A program made the position numbers and the translations under genes. Below are positions 17,701-19,439 of a stretch of 19,439 nucleotides of DNA, piece by piece; within the stretch, counting starts at the first letter, position 1; every line of letters starts with the position of its first letter. Below the pieces are notes generated by a model that did not search any database, was not told where the DNA came from, and worked only from the letters and a program-made list of their open reading frames with translations. Source of the stretch: AM-1111 sp046302135 (GTDB taxonomy: Bacteria; Bacteroidota; Bacteroidia; B-17B0; Aurantibacillaceae); the NCBI GenBank assembly GCA_046302135.1, contig JBKCIQ010000041.1, positions 1 through 19,439 on the forward strand, read 5' to 3'.

Positions 17701-18463
17701 AACAGCAACACAAATCAGTTTGGTAACCGACTCAATTGCAATCAAAGTAAAAGAATTAAGCGGACAGCAAAGTAAAATTCAGCATATCATTTCACTTATT
17801 GCAGAAGACTTTAAGAAAGCTGAGTTCGAAGAATCCAAGTTGATTGAGTTCATTAAAATCAAATTGGAAGAAAGTGACAACAAAGTTTATAAACTTTTGA
17901 AGAAAGTGGAAGAGTTCAAAGATGAGCACGGATCATTCTATGGCGAAGGTTTGTTCAATACAGATTTTGCGACCGGAGGTAAAAACCGTGAAATCAATTT
18001 GAGAGCGGTAAAACTTTTAGACAGCTTGAGGAACGCAATCAAGGAACAAGAACAAGAAGAAATTAGGCTTCAGGATTTATTTGAACTGAAGTTCAACATC
18101 AAAGAAGGAATGAATGAAACCGGTTGGACACACAAGATTGATTCTATCGGTTCTACAGGTACAGACATCCTGGTAAAAGCAATCATTTATATCACCTTGC
18201 TGAATGTATTCATAAAAGAATCTAGCCACAGAAGCAGTTCAGATTTTAAAATACATTGCATCATTGATGAAGTAGGCCAGATTTCAGCGCACTACCTGAA
18301 AGAACTGTTGAACTTTGCGAAGCAAAGAAACATTATGATGATTAACGGACTTCCAAATAAGAGTGGATTGGAAAGCCATTACAAATATACTTACCAATTT
18401 AGGAAAGAAGACAGCGGTAACGTAAGAATCTTCCCAAGTATTGTAACAGAGGTGGAGGCTTGA
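14777..18463 (+). CDS. SMC-family ATPase, MksB/JetC/MukB-like
   Basis: A 1228-residue SMC ATPase, the motor of a condensin-like complex that would trap or extrude DNA. Walker A is GTNNYGKT at 33-40, set in an N-terminal head (1-205). Coiled-coil arm 1 runs about 210-540. A non-coiled segment at about 541-600 (YLEKNVKDWHLTIGK, LFRTDLTP, SLYGVALNL) is the hinge. Arm 2 runs about 605-870, rich in Glu, Lys and Gln, followed by a mixed segment and the C-terminal head. There, SIGSTGTD at 1123-1130 sits where the ABC signature belongs, and CIIDEVGQIS gives Walker B Asp1164 with catalytic Glu1165. The divergent signature and the partner genes separate it from canonical Smc, SbcC and RecN. It lacks a zinc hook. 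Wadjet JetC and chromosomal MksB are the two candidate assignments. It is convergent with the next gene, 1 bp away. Confidence 0.87.
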   Translation: MVNYRILHRIVLINIANNKYADVEMNGNTCFVGTNNYGKTSLQRAILFFYSANSRGLGISQSQKPFEEHYFRYENSYIIYEVATEEGNFFVLVYRHNKLNFRFVDSPYNPDFFFNENDEALKFNDVLKRLDKHGIYYSNQIDTFERYRNVIFGTETDKKLSKFHILRGNEKYQNIPKSITNVFLSSKSSIDSRFIKDFIANSLTNETSSIKLEQVERQLRQFNEKYSDIETFLKKETQQLMELIDQQFDQVKLIKGQQVELAEKLGNNLKFVESKNDEMLAASQEISTEIEILQNEQEELKLKTEDKQNNFREEIGYYDRTIRSANQKLKSYQEQNIEEALKRNQQREQLQVELNLARKEYEALTSNVQSLEMKYASLAEGLRNEKEAYKNKVNGKIAEVFNDYNERMLLLKNDLSKKERDLADKRDESLNEVNAEYTAKQIEYNELKAEEKVIKGTRYHDIEIRQLEGELSELNAATLKNRSEKAIKNNMVNTLQREWENAEGKIKASLSNSISKTNNEILKKKEEIKEIESKLNAQADAFYGYLEKNVKDWHLTIGKVCNEEILFRTDLTPEYKSELAGSLYGVALNLEGVEIHSKTIEEYQHEKNLRLAAIRDMEETMNQVQVTSNEEKMVIADRFGKQISELKEDLKVLTYSIELAEKRETKILNELNEWKNKAGTEIEESILSNKQKQNLVEEELAILQKRKNSLLNDFNIQFDELKKFHEERIKDLKDRQEKEIKGQEKERDDMLSEFDEKAKKLEQEKETSFSGEGVDNKQIKDIDKRIKTLQDEMKAADQFNQLVNDYLKDKREIFDKLPEYIRQKEDYVKQNNDLTSNLEESTRKFNMKLMELRKNKKKLDEELAEFNRGVIYYDRHFNGTPVYNKYVDIIERAEARKNNYSIEELCTQLLKNDSYFNEEYGKFQRFITEFSGKFRLDNHFNFIIRHDAPQSEYEKFAQYLTNFLHEKKIDLSIAETATQISLVTDSIAIKVKELSGQQSKIQHIISLIAEDFKKAEFEESKLIEFIKIKLEESDNKVYKLLKKVEEFKDEHGSFYGEGLFNTDFATGGKNREINLRAVKLLDSLRNAIKEQEQEEIRLQDLFELKFNIKEGMNETGWTHKIDSIGSTGTDILVKAIIYITLLNVFIKESSHRSSSDFKIHCIIDEVGQISAHYLKELLNFAKQRNIMMINGLPNKSGLESHYKYTYQFRKEDSGNVRIFPSIVTEVEA

Positions 18464-18464
18464 T

Positions 18465-19439
18465 TTAAGTTTCAGAAATATTCAATACAGCTTCAGCCGA
18501 AACATTTTTACCGCATCTAAAATGACCCTCAGGACATAATTTGTAACCATGCAAACCGCAGGGCCTACAATTTAGTTTTTCATTCACTTCAGCAATATAA
18601 GAAACATCAGAGAGTGGATAAAAGCCAAATTCTTTAACTGTTGAGCAAAATATTGCAGTTACAGGCGCATTAACAGCACTCGCAAGATGCAGAGGCCCGG
18701 AATCATTCACGAAATTCATTTTAGCATTTTGCATCAAAGCGGCAGATTGAAGCAAACTTAAACTACCACCAAGGCTTACAATATTCTCATTTACAGATTT
18801 GTCAATTATTCTTTGAGATAATTCAGAATCAGATTTAGCACCCAAAATATAAACCTTGCTATGAATTAGTAGATCACACAACTGAATCCAATTTTCTTCA
18901 GGCCATTTTTTGGTATACCAAACTGAGGCAGGTGCAATACAGTAATAGTTTGTATTTTGATATTTTTTAATAAACTCAAAATCTGAAGCGGAAGGATACA
19001 ATTTTACTTTCCCAGGTAATTCATCTGTAAAATCACTGATGAGAGAATGATTACGTTCAATTTCGTGTTTACCGTTTCCTATTTCATGTGTTTTTTTTAA
19101 ATCAAACATAAAAGAAAATGGATTTTTATTGAATCCGGCTTTAATTTTAGCACCTGAAAAAACGGTAAGAAAACCTGAACTAGAAAAACGATGTGCATTA
19201 ACAACCAGATCAAATTTTATTGATCTGATTCTCTTCAAAAGTCGAATTAATGAAATATATTTTCCTTCTTGTTTATTCCAAACCAAAGTCTCAGCAATAA
19301 AAGGATGATTCTCAAAAAGAGATTCATTTCCTTTCCTCACAAGAAAATAAATTCTTGCCTCCGAATATTTTTGATGTAGTTTTTCAACCAGAGCAGTAGC
19401 AAGAACAGCATCACCAATAAAAGCGGTTTGTATTACTAG
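18465..19439 (-). CDS. Family 9 glycosyltransferase (ADP-heptose:LPS heptosyltransferase-like), 5' end cut off
   Basis: The reading frame stays open to the window edge. The visible 324 residues begin LVIQTAFIGDAVLATAL, the N-terminal signature of heptosyltransferases, so only a few codons are missing. A GTG at 19340 would leave that motif out and is not the start. Later signatures are APASVWYTKKWP (donor-binding region), VNDSGPLHLASAVNAPVTAIF, and the cysteine-rich CRPCGLHG and CPEGHFRC near the C-terminus, common in WaaF-like proteins. The enzyme would add a heptose-type sugar to the lipopolysaccharide core at the inner face of the cytoplasmic membrane, although some Bacteroidota members use other donors. 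It converges with the SMC gene. Confidence 0.93.
   Translation of the reverse strand, partial: LVIQTAFIGDAVLATALVEKLHQKYSEARIYFLVRKGNESLFENHPFIAETLVWNKQEGKYISLIRLLKRIRSIKFDLVVNAHRFSSSGFLTVFSGAKIKAGFNKNPFSFMFDLKKTHEIGNGKHEIERNHSLISDFTDELPGKVKLYPSASDFEFIKKYQNTNYYCIAPASVWYTKKWPEENWIQLCDLLIHSKVYILGAKSDSELSQRIIDKSVNENIVSLGGSLSLLQSAALMQNAKMNFVNDSGPLHLASAVNAPVTAIFCSTVKEFGFYPLSDVSYIAEVNEKLNCRPCGLHGYKLCPEGHFRCGKNVSAEAVLNISET

Noticed and set aside
1..19439. CRISPR array, insertion sequence or prophage genes
   Set aside because: No regularly spaced repeats, transposase, integrase or phage structural genes are visible.

Overview
The window looks like the chromosome of a member of the Bacteroidota. It is AT-rich. 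Several gene starts are preceded by the TAnnTTTG element typical of this phylum's promoters, and clear Shine-Dalgarno sequences are scarce. Signal peptides end before Gln, and one lipoprotein carries an acidic export-signal-like tail. The ParC and BshC sequences have the look of Bacteroidota homologues. I cannot place it below phylum level.

Positions 66-6906 hold a leftward gene block: rlmN (23S rRNA A2503 methyltransferase), two tandem paralogous secreted proteins, a long-chain polyprenyl diphosphate synthase, a MORN/YwqK-type lipoprotein, and parC (topoisomerase IV subunit A). rlmN overlaps the next gene by ATGA. parC probably has its own promoter. Divergent from rlmN is an amidohydrolase-superfamily deaminase (6975-8141), followed by tRNA-Arg(ACG), tRNA-His(GTG) and a strong intrinsic terminator.

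Positions 8475-11050 hold a polyhydroxyalkanoate (PHA) locus: a small helical phasin/PhaE/PhaR-like protein, then a class I-sized PHA synthase with a complete Cys-Asp-His triad. Convergent to it is bshC, for the last step of bacillithiol synthesis, with a perfect hairpin in its upstream region.

Positions 12921-18463 are the most interesting part. Three tightly packed rightward genes encode what looks like a complete MukBEF/MksBEF/Wadjet-type SMC complex: a kleisin-like subunit, a KITE-like subunit and a 1228-residue SMC ATPase with Walker A, two coiled-coil arms, a hinge, a divergent signature motif and Walker B. No JetD/MksG nuclease gene accompanies it, because both flanks are occupied by opposite-strand housekeeping genes. 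It could be a chromosome-acting condensin or a minimal Wadjet-like defence module. The window ends inside a family 9 (ADP-heptose:LPS) glycosyltransferase, whose first few codons lie beyond position 19439.
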